64,000 bases of DNA from Solimonas aquatica (GTDB taxonomy: Bacteria > Pseudomonadota > Gammaproteobacteria > Nevskiales > Nevskiaceae): positions 62,001 to 126,000 of the forward strand of contig NZ_FOFS01000010.1 in assembly GCF_900111015.1 (NCBI RefSeq). Direction: 5' to 3'. Positions 1 to 9,392 of this stretch are shown here, piece by piece. Within the stretch, counting starts at the first letter, position 1; each line of letters opens with the position of its first letter. Made by a program: the position numbers and the translations under genes. The notes beneath the pieces were generated by a model. The model worked only from the letters and a program-made list of their open reading frames with translations, was not told where the DNA came from and did not search any database.

Positions 1-501
1 CGTGGAATAGCCCTTGGTGACCATCAGCATCACCTGCGTCTCGCGCTGCGAGAGCTGGTCGAAGGGCGAGGCGCCGCCCGGTCCCTTGACCAGGCTGGCG
101 GCGAGATTGCCGGCGACATCGGCCGCCACGTAGTGACCGCCGCCCTGCACGCGACGGATCGCCGCCACCACTTCATCGGCCGCCGAATCCTTGCTGATGT
201 AACCCGCCGCGCCGGCGGCGAGCATGCGGCTGGGATAGGGTTCTTCCAGATGCATGGAAACCACGATCACCTTGATCGCGGGATTGCGCTGGATCATGCG
301 GCGCGTGGCTTCCAGGCCGCCGATGCCGGGCATGTTGATGTCCATCAGCACCACGTCCGGCGTCTGCGTGCGCACCAGATCCAGCGCTTCCTCGCCGCTG
401 CTGGCCTCGGCGATCACTTCCATGTCGCTGGCCTCCTGCAGCACGCGACGCAGGCCGGCGCGAACCAGGCGGTGATCATCCACGAGCATGATGCGAATCA
501 T
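1..501 (-). CDS. uvrY: Response regulator, GacA/UvrY-like (LuxR/FixJ family), 3' end cut by window
   Basis: Translation starts MIRIMLVDDHRLVRAGLRRV and gives a complete receiver domain (acidic pair in VDDH, phospho-acceptor Asp in VVLMDINMPG, conserved Lys in GYISKD). A linker follows, then the beginning of a LuxR-type helix-turn-helix (SPFDQLSQRETQVMLMV) before the sequence runs off the window. The receiver and the SPFDxLSxRE junction closely follow GacA/UvrY, the regulator partnered by the BarA/GacS kinase that drives csrB-type small RNAs. That role is inferred from similarity alone, and other NarL-family regulators share this layout. 167 codons are visible; about 45-50 C-terminal residues are missing. 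Confidence 0.85.
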   Translation of the reverse strand, partial: MIRIMLVDDHRLVRAGLRRVLQEASDMEVIAEASSGEEALDLVRTQTPDVVLMDINMPGIGGLEATRRMIQRNPAIKVIVVSMHLEEPYPSRMLAAGAAGYISKDSAADEVVAAIRRVQGGGHYVAADVAGNLAASLVKGPGGASPFDQLSQRETQVMLMVTKGYST

Positions 502-547
502 TTCTTGTCCTTATCGAAATCTTTTTGTCCGTGAGTCCGGTTCTGGC

Positions 548-1312
548 TCAACGCACCGGCAGATACAGGCGCATCACGCCGTCCGGGCCCAGCTCGCTCC
601 AGTCCGCGCCATTATGCTGCAGACCCGCCACATTCTTGTATGCCTGCAGCAGGGCCAGCGCCGCGCCCTCGCCCTCGTCGCGCGCCAGACCGATACGCAG
701 CGCGTAGCCCTGATAGCCGGCGCTGTTGTCAGCCGGCGCCTGCACCAGCGCGACGCGCTCGCCGAATTCGTTTTTCGGCAGTCCCGCGACAAAGGTCTGC
801 AGGGCTTTCAGGCCCTTCTCGTAATCCGGACCCACCCAGTCTTCCAGCTTCAGGCCGAAGTAGCGACCGAGCAGATTGCCATGGAACTGCGACTCGTAAA
901 TCCAGGTGACGCGGGTATGCGCGCCTTCGGCGGCGAGCTGCAGCGTGGAATAGTTTTCGCTGTCGAAACCGGAGAACACCAGGCGCATGCGCACCTTCTC
1001 GTTGATGGCGTCCTCGACGATCTCCTGACTGCCGCTGCCGACGTTCTTCTGCGCGCTGTGCCAGGACAGTCTGGCGCCCACGCCCATCGGCGGACCTTCG
1101 TACTGGTACTCGGTCTTGGGGTCCAGGCCCGCCCAGGGCGACCAGCGGTTGAACTGACGGAAGCCATCGAGCACCGCATAGACGGTGGCCGGCGGCGCCT
1201 CGACCACGATGCTGCGCTCCAGGCGGCGGCTGTCCGGCAGCAGCAGCCCGACCGCCAGCAGCAGCACCGCAACAGCGAGAAACACCAGCAGCAGAATCTT
1301 CAGCGCTCTCAC
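548..1312 (-). CDS. SRPBCC (START/polyketide cyclase-like) family protein, membrane-anchored
   Basis: This 254-residue protein starts with a hydrophobic N-terminal segment (residues ~5-27) that acts as signal anchor or uncleaved signal. It is followed by SIVVEAPPATVYAVLDGFRQFNRWSPW, the typical opening of the SRPBCC/polyketide-cyclase fold, a hydrophobic ligand-binding cup. No catalytic residue can be assigned and the ligand is unknown. The C-terminal ~90 residues extend beyond the fold and resemble the GyrI-like second half seen in some family members. It lies on the same strand as isocitrate lyase, separated from it by a terminator, so it probably has its own promoter. Confidence 0.75.
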   Translation of the reverse strand: MRALKILLLVFLAVAVLLLAVGLLLPDSRRLERSIVVEAPPATVYAVLDGFRQFNRWSPWAGLDPKTEYQYEGPPMGVGARLSWHSAQKNVGSGSQEIVEDAINEKVRMRLVFSGFDSENYSTLQLAAEGAHTRVTWIYESQFHGNLLGRYFGLKLEDWVGPDYEKGLKALQTFVAGLPKNEFGERVALVQAPADNSAGYQGYALRIGLARDEGEGAALALLQAYKNVAGLQHNGADWSELGPDGVMRLYLPVR

Positions 1313-1394
1313 CGCTTCCTCCGTGTTTTTTTCCTGATCCGCGATGCTACACCGCAGGCGCGGCCCTGTGCGGACTGTACGGCCCGAGGCAAAG

Positions 1395-1421
1395 AAAAAG
1401 GGCCGCGAAGCGGCCCTTTTT
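1395..1421 (-). terminator. Rho-independent terminator of aceA
   Basis: On the minus strand GGGCCGC-TTC-GCGGCCC is followed by TTTTT. It lies 20 bases past the aceA stop codon. A matching A-run on the other side makes it potentially bidirectional. Confidence 0.85.
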
Positions 1422-1440
1422 CACAGCATCACAGCAGTTC

Positions 1441-2748
1441 TTAGTGGAACTGCTCTTCTTCCGTCGAGCCGGTGAGGGCCTTGACCGAGGAGCTGCCACC
1501 CTGAATCACGGTGGTGACGTCGTCGAAGTAACCGGCGCCCACTTCCTGCTGGTGGCTGACGAAGGTGTAGCCCTTCTCGCGCGCCGCGAATTCCGGCTCC
1601 TGCACCTGGTTGACGTAGTGCTTCATGCCTTCGCCGCGCGCATAGGCATGCGCGAACTGGAAGGTGTTGTACCAGTTGATGTGGATGCCGGCCAGAGTGA
1701 TGAACTGGTACTTGTAGCCCAGCGCCGAGAGATCGTCCTGGAACTTGGCGATCTGCGCGTCGTTGAGGTTCTTCTTCCAGTTGAAGGACGGCGAGCAGTT
1801 GTACGAGAGCAGCTTGCCCGGGCAGGCCTTGAGCACGGCCTGCGCGAACTCGCGGGCGAAGCCGATGTCCGGCACGCCGGTCTCGCACCACACCAGATCG
1901 GCGTAGGGCGCGTAGGCGACGCCGCGGCTGATGGCCTGCTCCAGACCGTTCTTGACGCGGTAGAAGCCTTCCTGGGTGCGCTCACCGGTGAGGAAGGGCT
2001 TGTCGTTGGCGTCGTGATCCGAGGTCAGCAGGTTGGCGGCTTCGGCGTCGGTACGGGCCAGCACGATGGTCGGCACGCCCATGACGTCGGCGGCGAAACG
2101 CGCGGCGACCAGCTTCTCGATCGCTTCCTGGGTCGGCACCAGCACCTTGCCGCCCATGTGGCCGCACTTCTTCACGGCAGCCAGCTGGTCTTCGAAGTGC
2201 ACGCCGGCGGCGCCCGCCTGGATCATGTTCTTCATCAGCTCGAAGGCGTTGAGCACGCCGCCGAAACCGGCTTCGGCGTCCGCCACGATCGGCAGGAAGT
2301 AGTCCACGAATTCCTTGCTGCCCGGCTCGATGCCGCGCGACCACTGGATCTCGTCGGCGCGCTTGAAGGTGTTGTTGATGCGACGGACCATGGTCGGCAC
2401 GGAGTCGTACGCATACAGCGACTGGTCCGGGTACATGGTTTCGGAGGTGTTGCCGTCGGCGGCGACCTGCCAGCCCGACAGATACACGGCTTCGAGGCCA
2501 GCCTTGGCCTGCTGCATGGCCTGACCGGCGGTGATGGCGCCGAAGGCGTTCACATAGCCCTTCTTGGCCTCGCCGTTGACCAGCTTCCAGAGCTTCTCGG
2601 CGCCGCGCTTGGCGAGCGTGTGCTCAACCTGCAGGCTGCCGCGCAGGCGGACGACGTCGGCGGCGGAGTACGCGCGCTTGACGTTCTTCCAGCGGGGGTT
2701 GGTGGCCCAATCCTGTTCCAGGGCCTTGATCTGCTCTTCGCGCGTCAT
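1441..2748 (-). CDS. aceA: Isocitrate lyase
   Basis: Cleaves isocitrate to glyoxylate and succinate, the first committed step of the glyoxylate shunt, in the cytoplasm. The catalytic-loop signature KKCGHMGGK with the active-site Cys is intact, as are the substrate/Mg-binding blocks [10 protein letters not shown] and [10 protein letters not shown]. At 435 residues it matches the short bacterial AceA class (E. coli type). I place the start at the ATG at 2748 because GAGGA lies 9 bases upstream. An in-frame TTG at 2754 would leave only 3 bases of spacing. No malate synthase is adjacent. With fumarase and PEP carboxykinase in the same window it supports growth on C2 or fatty-acid carbon. Confidence 0.97.
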   Translation of the reverse strand: MTREEQIKALEQDWATNPRWKNVKRAYSAADVVRLRGSLQVEHTLAKRGAEKLWKLVNGEAKKGYVNAFGAITAGQAMQQAKAGLEAVYLSGWQVAADGNTSETMYPDQSLYAYDSVPTMVRRINNTFKRADEIQWSRGIEPGSKEFVDYFLPIVADAEAGFGGVLNAFELMKNMIQAGAAGVHFEDQLAAVKKCGHMGGKVLVPTQEAIEKLVAARFAADVMGVPTIVLARTDAEAANLLTSDHDANDKPFLTGERTQEGFYRVKNGLEQAISRGVAYAPYADLVWCETGVPDIGFAREFAQAVLKACPGKLLSYNCSPSFNWKKNLNDAQIAKFQDDLSALGYKYQFITLAGIHINWYNTFQFAHAYARGEGMKHYVNQVQEPEFAAREKGYTFVSHQQEVGAGYFDDVTTVIQGGSSSVKALTGSTEEEQFH

Positions 2749-2862
2749 CTGCAACTATCCTCACGGAGGTGAAAGAAACGGCCGCCAGACTCGACACAAC
2801 CGAGTCTGCGGCGGAGTTTCCGTCGCAGCATCAGGAGCCAAGGCGGACCTTAAGGGCGCGCG

Positions 2863-2868
2863 ATTATA
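2863..2868 (-). promoter_or_regulatory. aceA: Possible -10 box upstream of aceA
   Basis: A perfect TATAAT on the minus strand lies 115 bases upstream of the aceA start codon. No good TTGACA-like -35 is visible at the expected spacing, so this is a suggestion only. Confidence 0.35.
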
Positions 2869-2953
2869 GCGGCACTGTTCGCCCCCCGCAGCGCCGCATC
2901 GTCAATGTCCCACTGGCGGCACAGCCAGTGTCAGGAGCGCTGCTTTATGCGCC

Positions 2954-4045
2954 TCAGCCGCCACCGGCAAGGCGCAGCAGATCGAAGCCCTGCAGCGTGG
3001 CGTCGAAATTGGCGGTGTGCAGGCCGAACAGGGACAGCGAGGGCAGATCCGCCTCGTTGACATTGCCGCCCGGCCAGACGTGGCCGCCGTTGTCCACCTT
3101 CACCAGGAAATCGCGGCGGCCCTGGTCGCAGGACGCGGTGTAATAGATGGTGACCTGCAGGGCATCGGAAGTCAGCGGCAGCGCCACGCTGCTGTCCTCA
3201 CCGCTGCAGTTGTTGTTGGTCTTGAACTTGGCGTGCACATCGGGAATCGCGGGCTTGATGCCGGTGATGCCGCCGTAGGGGTTTTCGGCATCGGCGGTGC
3301 CGTGCACGATCACGGTTCCCAGCGGTCGCGACAGCTGGCATTCGTCGATGGAGCTTTCGCCCAGGTCGCCGGCCACCGCCTGCACCGCGCGCACCGGCTG
3401 CGAAGCCAGGCAGCCGTAGAGATAGGCCATGGAGGCGCCGTTGGAAAGACCGGAGACATAGAGCTTGGCACCGCTGGCGCCGTAGCGGCTGCGGCCATCA
3501 GCCACCACGCCATCGAGGAAGCCCACGTAGGACGGCAGCAGGGCGGCATTGAGCGCGGTGGTGGGCCAGACCGAGGTCAGGTTGGAACCGTCCGCACTCG
3601 GCGCCTGCGGCAGCAGCACCAGAACCCCGCGCGCCTTGGCCAGTTCGCTGAGCCGGGCGATATTGGCAAAGGCCACGACATTGCCGATCAGGTAATGCAG
3701 TCCGAGATAGATGGTGTCGAAACTGCTGCGTCCGCTCGGGCGAATCGCCAGATAGTGCGAGCTCATATTGCCGACGGTGATCTCGACATCGTCGATCTGC
3801 ACGCCATCGCAGGCGCGCACCTGCGGGTCGAGCAGGCTGCCGGCGCTACCGTCGTTGCTGCAATAGGTTTCCGCCACAGGGGTGCAGTTTTCGCCGGCGG
3901 CGACGCGCTCGGGGCTGAAGGACTGCTGACAGGCACTGAGCGTGCCGACGCTGCTGCCACCGCCCGCCGCCGGCTGCGAACTCGCTGAACAGGCTGCGAG
4001 CAAGGCTGCGCCCAGTACGCACACGACTCTGCTGATGCCGAACAT
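2954..4045 (-). CDS. Secreted esterase lipoprotein, LpqC / polyhydroxybutyrate-depolymerase-like alpha/beta hydrolase
   Basis: The N-terminus has a signal peptide ending in the lipobox LLAACS, so the protein is probably a lipid-anchored lipoprotein. The hydrolase core shows a nucleophile elbow GLSNGAS, an acidic residue in VIVHGTADAENPYGG, and the catalytic His in NGGHVWPGG. The last motif is characteristic of LpqC/feruloyl-esterase/PHB-depolymerase-type enzymes. The extra N-terminal region (residues ~35-90) contains several Cys (CQQS, NCTP, YCSND, ACDG) that could form disulfides, fitting an extracytoplasmic location. Substrate is not determinable from sequence; short-chain polyester or aryl ester are the family options. 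It is monocistronic, with no obvious partner. Confidence 0.8.
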   Translation of the reverse strand: MFGISRVVCVLGAALLAACSASSQPAAGGGSSVGTLSACQQSFSPERVAAGENCTPVAETYCSNDGSAGSLLDPQVRACDGVQIDDVEITVGNMSSHYLAIRPSGRSSFDTIYLGLHYLIGNVVAFANIARLSELAKARGVLVLLPQAPSADGSNLTSVWPTTALNAALLPSYVGFLDGVVADGRSRYGASGAKLYVSGLSNGASMAYLYGCLASQPVRAVQAVAGDLGESSIDECQLSRPLGTVIVHGTADAENPYGGITGIKPAIPDVHAKFKTNNNCSGEDSSVALPLTSDALQVTIYYTASCDQGRRDFLVKVDNGGHVWPGGNVNEADLPSLSLFGLHTANFDATLQGFDLLRLAGGG

Positions 4046-4125
4046 GAACTGCCTCTCCCCCGCTGGTTCTTACCCGGCTCCGCCGCCCCCGCAGCGCAAG
4101 CCCACTCTGGCGCGCGGCCTCACGC

Positions 4126-4614
4126 TTACTTCTTTTCGTGTATCGGTCCGTCAGCCACGACGATGCCGTCGGCGTCGGCATACAGCCACTGGCCGGGCTT
4201 GAACTGCACGCCGGCGAAGCTGAAGCTGCGATTGCGATGACCCTTGTGCAGGCCCTTCTCGGACTTGCGCGGATGCGTGCCCAGGGCTTTGACGCCGATG
4301 TCCTTCTCGCTGATTTCCTCGCTGTCACGGATGAAGCCGTTGACCACGATGCCGGCCCAGCCATTGTCCACGCCCAGCTGCGCGAGATTGCCGCCGACCA
4401 GCGCGCAGCGCGTGGAGCCGCCGCCGTCCACCACCAGCACCTGGCCGTTGCCGCGCTCTTCCAGCAGCGCACGCACCATCTCGTTGTCCTCGAACACCTT
4501 GACCGTGACCACCGGGCCGTAGAAGGCGCTCAGGCCGCCGAAATCACCGAACAGCGGCTCGGCGACCTGGGCTTCGGGATGGGCATCGGAAAGATCGGTG
4601 GTGGCAAAGCTCAT
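4126..4614 (-). CDS. rraA: RraA-family protein (ribonuclease E activity regulator / HMG-aldolase fold)
   Basis: This 162-residue protein has the RraA signatures VVDGGGSTRCALVGGNLA and GWAGIVVNGFIRD. In E. coli RraA binds RNase E and restrains mRNA decay. Related proteins of the same fold are 4-hydroxy-4-methyl-2-oxoglutarate aldolases, and the G-G-x17-R-D type metal/pyruvate site is partly visible here, so catalytic activity cannot be excluded. The ATG overlaps the dsbB stop codon (ATGA at 4611-4614), so translation of the two genes is coupled. The start follows the overlap and typical family length. Confidence 0.88.
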   Translation of the reverse strand: MSFATTDLSDAHPEAQVAEPLFGDFGGLSAFYGPVVTVKVFEDNEMVRALLEERGNGQVLVVDGGGSTRCALVGGNLAQLGVDNGWAGIVVNGFIRDSEEISEKDIGVKALGTHPRKSEKGLHKGHRNRSFSFAGVQFKPGQWLYADADGIVVADGPIHEKK

Positions 4615-5123
4615 GACAAAACGCTCCTTGTCTTGCGGCTCAGAATCGGGATGGCGACAGCGTACAGGGCGAAAGCAATGAAGGCGACCAGGGTCCAGGC
4701 CGGCAGGCTCAGGCCCAGCCACTGGGCATCGATCTTGGCGCAGTTGCCGTCACCCTTGAGAATCATGGTGACCACTTCGGTGATCGGCAGAAAGCTCAGC
4801 AGATAGTCCAGCGTCGGCCCGCAGGCCGGCACCTGATCCGCCGGCAGGGACTGCAGCCAGACGTGACGGCCGGCGATACCGGCGCCGATAGCGGCGGCCA
4901 GCAGCGCCAGCAGCGCATAGACCCAGCGGCCCGCGCCCCTGGGGTTGTGCAGCGCCCCGAGCAGGAAGGCCAGGCCGGCAGCCGCCATCGCCACACGCTG
5001 GAAGATGCACATCGGACAGGGCTCGAAGCCGAGCGTGCGCTGCAGATAGACGATGGCGAAAGCCAGACCGCCGAAGCAGGCGACAAAGCCCAGAAAACTC
5101 AGGCCGCGAAAGCTGCGCAGCAT
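4611..5123 (-). CDS. dsbB: Disulfide bond formation protein B
   Basis: An inner-membrane quinone reductase that reoxidises DsbA. The 170-residue protein has four predicted transmembrane helices, the first periplasmic redox pair in EPCPMC and the second pair in PACGPT and GNCAKI. These are the four essential cysteines of the family. It is directly upstream of and overlaps rraA. No dsbA is in the window. Confidence 0.93.
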   Translation of the reverse strand: MLRSFRGLSFLGFVACFGGLAFAIVYLQRTLGFEPCPMCIFQRVAMAAAGLAFLLGALHNPRGAGRWVYALLALLAAAIGAGIAGRHVWLQSLPADQVPACGPTLDYLLSFLPITEVVTMILKGDGNCAKIDAQWLGLSLPAWTLVAFIAFALYAVAIPILSRKTRSVLS

Positions 5124-5163
5124 TTCATGCCCTCCGTTTGCGTATGCGGGGAACCGCTACGGC

Positions 5164-6696
5164 TCAGGCCAGCGTCACCGGCACCTTGCCGATCTTGCCC
5201 GCGATTTTCTGCTGCCAGAGTTTCGGGCCGGTGTCATGCACCGACTCGCCGCTGGCGTCCACCGCCACGGTCACCGGCATGTCCTGCACATCGAACTCGT
5301 AGATCGCTTCCATGCCCAGGTCTTCGAAGCCGACCACCTTGGCCGCCTTGATCGCCTTGGCCACCAGATAGGCCGCGCCGCCGACCGCCATCAGATAGGC
5401 GCTCTTGTGCTTCTTGATCGCCTCGATGGCGGTGGGGCCGCGCTCGGACTTGCCGACCATGGCGATCAGGCCGGTCTGCGCCAGCATCATCTCGGTGAAC
5501 TTGTCCATGCGCGTGGCGGTGGTGGGACCGGCCGGGCCGACCACCTCGTCACGCACCGGATCGACCGGGCCGACGTAGTAGATCACGCGGTTCTTGAACG
5601 ACACCGGCAGCTGCTCGCCCTTGGCCAGCATGTCGGCGATGCGCTTGTGCGCGGCGTCGCGGCCGGTGAGCATCTTGCCGTTGAGCAGCAGGATCTGGCC
5701 GGGCTTGAAGCTCGCCACCTGTTCCGGGGTGAGCGTGTTGAGATCCACGCGCGTGGCGGTCTTGGTATCCGGCTGCCAAGTGACCTTGGGCCAGTCTTCC
5801 AGCTTCGGCACGTCCAGCTGCGCCGGACCCGAGCCGTCCAGCTCGAAGTGCACGTGGCGGGTGGCCGCGCAATTGGGAATCAGCGCCACCGGCAGGTTCG
5901 CGGCGTGCGTGGGGTAGTCGAGAATCTTGATGTCCAGCACCGTGGTCAGGCCGCCCAGGCCCTGCGCGCCGATACCCAGGGCATTGACCTTTTCGTACAG
6001 CTCCAGACGCAGGGCTTCCAGCTTGTTGGCCGGACCGCGCGCGATCAGCTCCTGGATGTCCACCGGCGCCATGATCGCTTCCTTGGCCAGCAGCATCGCC
6101 TTCTCCGGCGTGCCGCCGATGCCTAAGCCCAGGATGCCCGGCGGGCACCAGCCGGCGCCCATGGTCGGCACGGTCTTGAGCACCCAGTCGACGATGGAGT
6201 CGGAAGGGTTGAGCATCGCAAACTTGCTCTTGGCCTCCGAGCCGCCGCCCTTGGCGGCGCAGATCACTTCCACGTGATCGCCGGCGACGATCTCGTAGTG
6301 CACCACGGCGGGGGTGTTGTCCTTGGTGTTCCTGCGGCTGCCGGCGGGATCGGCCAGCACCGAGGCGCGCAGCGGATTGTCCGGGTCCATGTAGGCGCGG
6401 CGCACGCCCTCGTTGACCATTTCCTGCACCGACAGCGTCGCGTCCCAGCGCACGTTCATGCCCACCTTCAGGAATACCAGGGCGATGCCGGTGTCCTGAC
6501 AGATCGGGCGATGGCCCTCGGCGCTCATCCGCGAGTTGGTGAGAATCTGCGCGATGGCGTCCTTGGCCGCCGGATTTTCCTCGCGCTCATAGGCCTGGCC
6601 CAGGGCGCGGATGTAATCGAGGGGATGGTAGTAGCTGATGTACTGGAAGGCGTCGGCGATGGAACGGATGAAGTCTTCCTGACGGATCGTGGTCAT
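5164..6696 (-). CDS. fumA: Class I fumarate hydratase ([4Fe-4S], FumA/FumB type)
   Basis: Hydrates fumarate to malate using an oxygen-sensitive [4Fe-4S] cluster. The 510-residue single-chain protein has alpha- and beta-domain signatures: ICQDTG carrying the first cluster Cys, GAGWCPPGILGLGIGGTPEK, and LIPNCAATRHVHF. The C-terminal beta domain carries VGPAGPTTATRMDKF. The ATG at 6696 opens the conserved N-terminus MTTIRQEDF. Upstream in-frame codons are rejected because they would run antisense into the next gene. Class I enzymes are favoured at low oxygen, which suits a diazotroph. A class II fumC may exist elsewhere. Confidence 0.95.
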   Translation of the reverse strand: MTTIRQEDFIRSIADAFQYISYYHPLDYIRALGQAYEREENPAAKDAIAQILTNSRMSAEGHRPICQDTGIALVFLKVGMNVRWDATLSVQEMVNEGVRRAYMDPDNPLRASVLADPAGSRRNTKDNTPAVVHYEIVAGDHVEVICAAKGGGSEAKSKFAMLNPSDSIVDWVLKTVPTMGAGWCPPGILGLGIGGTPEKAMLLAKEAIMAPVDIQELIARGPANKLEALRLELYEKVNALGIGAQGLGGLTTVLDIKILDYPTHAANLPVALIPNCAATRHVHFELDGSGPAQLDVPKLEDWPKVTWQPDTKTATRVDLNTLTPEQVASFKPGQILLLNGKMLTGRDAAHKRIADMLAKGEQLPVSFKNRVIYYVGPVDPVRDEVVGPAGPTTATRMDKFTEMMLAQTGLIAMVGKSERGPTAIEAIKKHKSAYLMAVGGAAYLVAKAIKAAKVVGFEDLGMEAIYEFDVQDMPVTVAVDASGESVHDTGPKLWQQKIAGKIGKVPVTLA

Positions 6697-6809
6697 GGCT
6701 GGCTGGCGGGCGCGTGCGGGCAGAAGGGCGGCGAAAAAAAGCGGCCCGCATGCTACCGCAAAACCCGCCGCGCCGAGTGCGCCGGACTGCTCCGTGACGG
6801 CAAAGAAAC

Positions 6810-8129
6810 TCAGGCCACCGAGTAGATTTTGTGGCTGTGATGCTCGGACGGCTCCCAGAGCTGGATGCCGGCCATGATGTCGGGAACCTGCAAAAGACTG
6901 TCGCTGCCCCGCACGCCGTAGTCCACGAAGGCCGATTCCAGCACGCGCACCATGGCGCGGATGTTGCCGTGCCAGCGGCACTGCCGGACCAGCTGCCAGG
7001 CTTCCTCGCTCAGACCCTTGGGCGGGTGCCAGCTGGTGCAGCGGCTGGCCAGGCGCGCCAGCGTGGTGGCCGCCACCGCGATCATGTCCTCCTCGCGCTT
7101 GTACAACTCCGGCACCGACAGCGTGGCGGCGCCGATGCGCGTGAACTCGTCGATGTTGACCGAGTTGATCAGCGTCTCCCAGCTGCGGTTGGTGGCGAAC
7201 ACGATGGCGCATTCCAGCGGCTGCTTGGCGGAGGCGCCGAAGGGCAGGTACTGGCCGTTGTCGAAAGCTTCCATGAGCACTTCCATCACCGGCCCGGTGA
7301 TGCCATGGCTTTCGTCGATGAAGCACACGCCCTCGCGGGCGTGGGTGAAGGCGCCGGTACGCGCCCCGGCACCGGGAAAGGCGCCGGAGACGTGACCGCA
7401 GAGCAGCGATTTGACCGCCGCCTTGTCACCGGTGTTTTCCGCCGCGAGATTGACCGAAACAAAGCGGCCGCGGTTGCGCACCAGATAGTAGTAGTAGGCC
7501 AGCGAGGTCTTGCCCGAGCCGGGACCGCCGAGCAGATAGCTGCGGTGGATGCCGTTGGCGGCGTAGGCGCGGATGCGCGCCACCAGGGCCTGCAGCTCCG
7601 GGCTGAACACGTAGAAATTGCGGTACTGCGTGGTCTCCACCTCGGTGGAGACCGGCATGCGGATGATGTTGTCCTCGCTGACCTTGTGCAGGCGCTGCGG
7701 CAGCTGGCGCAGCACCTGATCGACATTCTGCGCCAGCATCAGGCGCACACCGCCCAGGCGGTTCTCGTTGCCGCGACGGGTCAGCCAGTTGCCCAGCGCG
7801 GTCAGCTGCTGGCTGTTCACCGCGATGATCAGCACCGTGCTGCCGCCGGCGCGACGCGCCGCCAGCACCGCGTCGGCCAGCTCATCCAGACGCGCCGGAT
7901 CGACGAACAGGCTCAGCAGGTACTCGGCCTCCACCGGACGCAGCGGCGCGCCGGGGGTGGGAAGCTCGGCCCAGTCGTGACGGCGCCCGGCCGGCAGCAG
8001 TTCCCGGAGGCCCGACTCGAACACCGGGTCGCGCAGGTACAGCTCCGAGGCGTGGACACGCAGGAAAGCCGGGCCCTGCGCCCCGATCATCGGTTCGATC
8101 TTGTCCTTGCGCCCACTCATTCCGAACAT
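6810..8129 (-). CDS. AAA+ ATPase related to sigma-54 activators, degenerate GAFTGA loop and no DNA-binding domain
   Basis: This 439-residue protein has an N-terminal region (1-165) of no recognised family, then an AAA+ domain. It shows Walker A GGPGSGKTS (201-209), a sigma-54-activator-like stretch GHVSGAFPGAGARTGAF (245-261), Walker B VCFIDESHG (268-276), and sensor/arginine-finger-like segments (FATNRSWE, EFTRIG). In true bacterial enhancer-binding proteins the loop that contacts sigma-54 reads GAFTGA. Here it reads GAFPGA. The C-terminus ends IQLWEPSEHHSHKIYSVA with no Fis-type helix-turn-helix. It may be a regulator working without DNA binding or a repurposed ATPase. It is divergent from nrdB. 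Confidence 0.75.
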   Translation of the reverse strand: MFGMSGRKDKIEPMIGAQGPAFLRVHASELYLRDPVFESGLRELLPAGRRHDWAELPTPGAPLRPVEAEYLLSLFVDPARLDELADAVLAARRAGGSTVLIIAVNSQQLTALGNWLTRRGNENRLGGVRLMLAQNVDQVLRQLPQRLHKVSEDNIIRMPVSTEVETTQYRNFYVFSPELQALVARIRAYAANGIHRSYLLGGPGSGKTSLAYYYYLVRNRGRFVSVNLAAENTGDKAAVKSLLCGHVSGAFPGAGARTGAFTHAREGVCFIDESHGITGPVMEVLMEAFDNGQYLPFGASAKQPLECAIVFATNRSWETLINSVNIDEFTRIGAATLSVPELYKREEDMIAVAATTLARLASRCTSWHPPKGLSEEAWQLVRQCRWHGNIRAMVRVLESAFVDYGVRGSDSLLQVPDIMAGIQLWEPSEHHSHKIYSVA

Positions 8130-8251
8130 GCCGCCACCCCACTTGCGATTGCCTGCAGCCTAAGGCGCCACGGCGGGTGACAGCCCCGCCCCGCCGATGA
8201 AGCGGGGCCGGCTGCCGACCGGCGGCGGCGCGCGCCGATTCCGCCGCCGCA

Positions 8252-8265
8252 TTGACCCTCATCAA
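8252..8265. promoter_or_regulatory. FNR/Anr/Dnr-like box between the AAA+ gene and nrdB
   Basis: TTGAC-CCTC-ATCAA matches the FNR-family palindrome TTGAT-N4-ATCAA at 9 of 10 positions. It lies 89 bases before the nrdB start and 122 bases from the divergent gene, so it could act on either promoter. The match is by eye only. Confidence 0.45.
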
Positions 8266-8354
8266 TCGGCAGATCCCGGCTGCTGCCTAGGCTTGCGCGA
8301 TTCGCGCAGCACTGCTGCCCGCCCCCTTTTCCGCAGAGTCCGCCGAGCCCCCGC

Positions 8355-9388
<1,034 letters not shown>

Positions 9389-9392
<4 letters not shown>

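Noticed and set aside
5164-7326. 720-codon version of the fumarase frame
   Set aside because: The first 210 codons are antisense to the AAA+ ATPase gene; the family N-terminus begins at the ATG at 6696.
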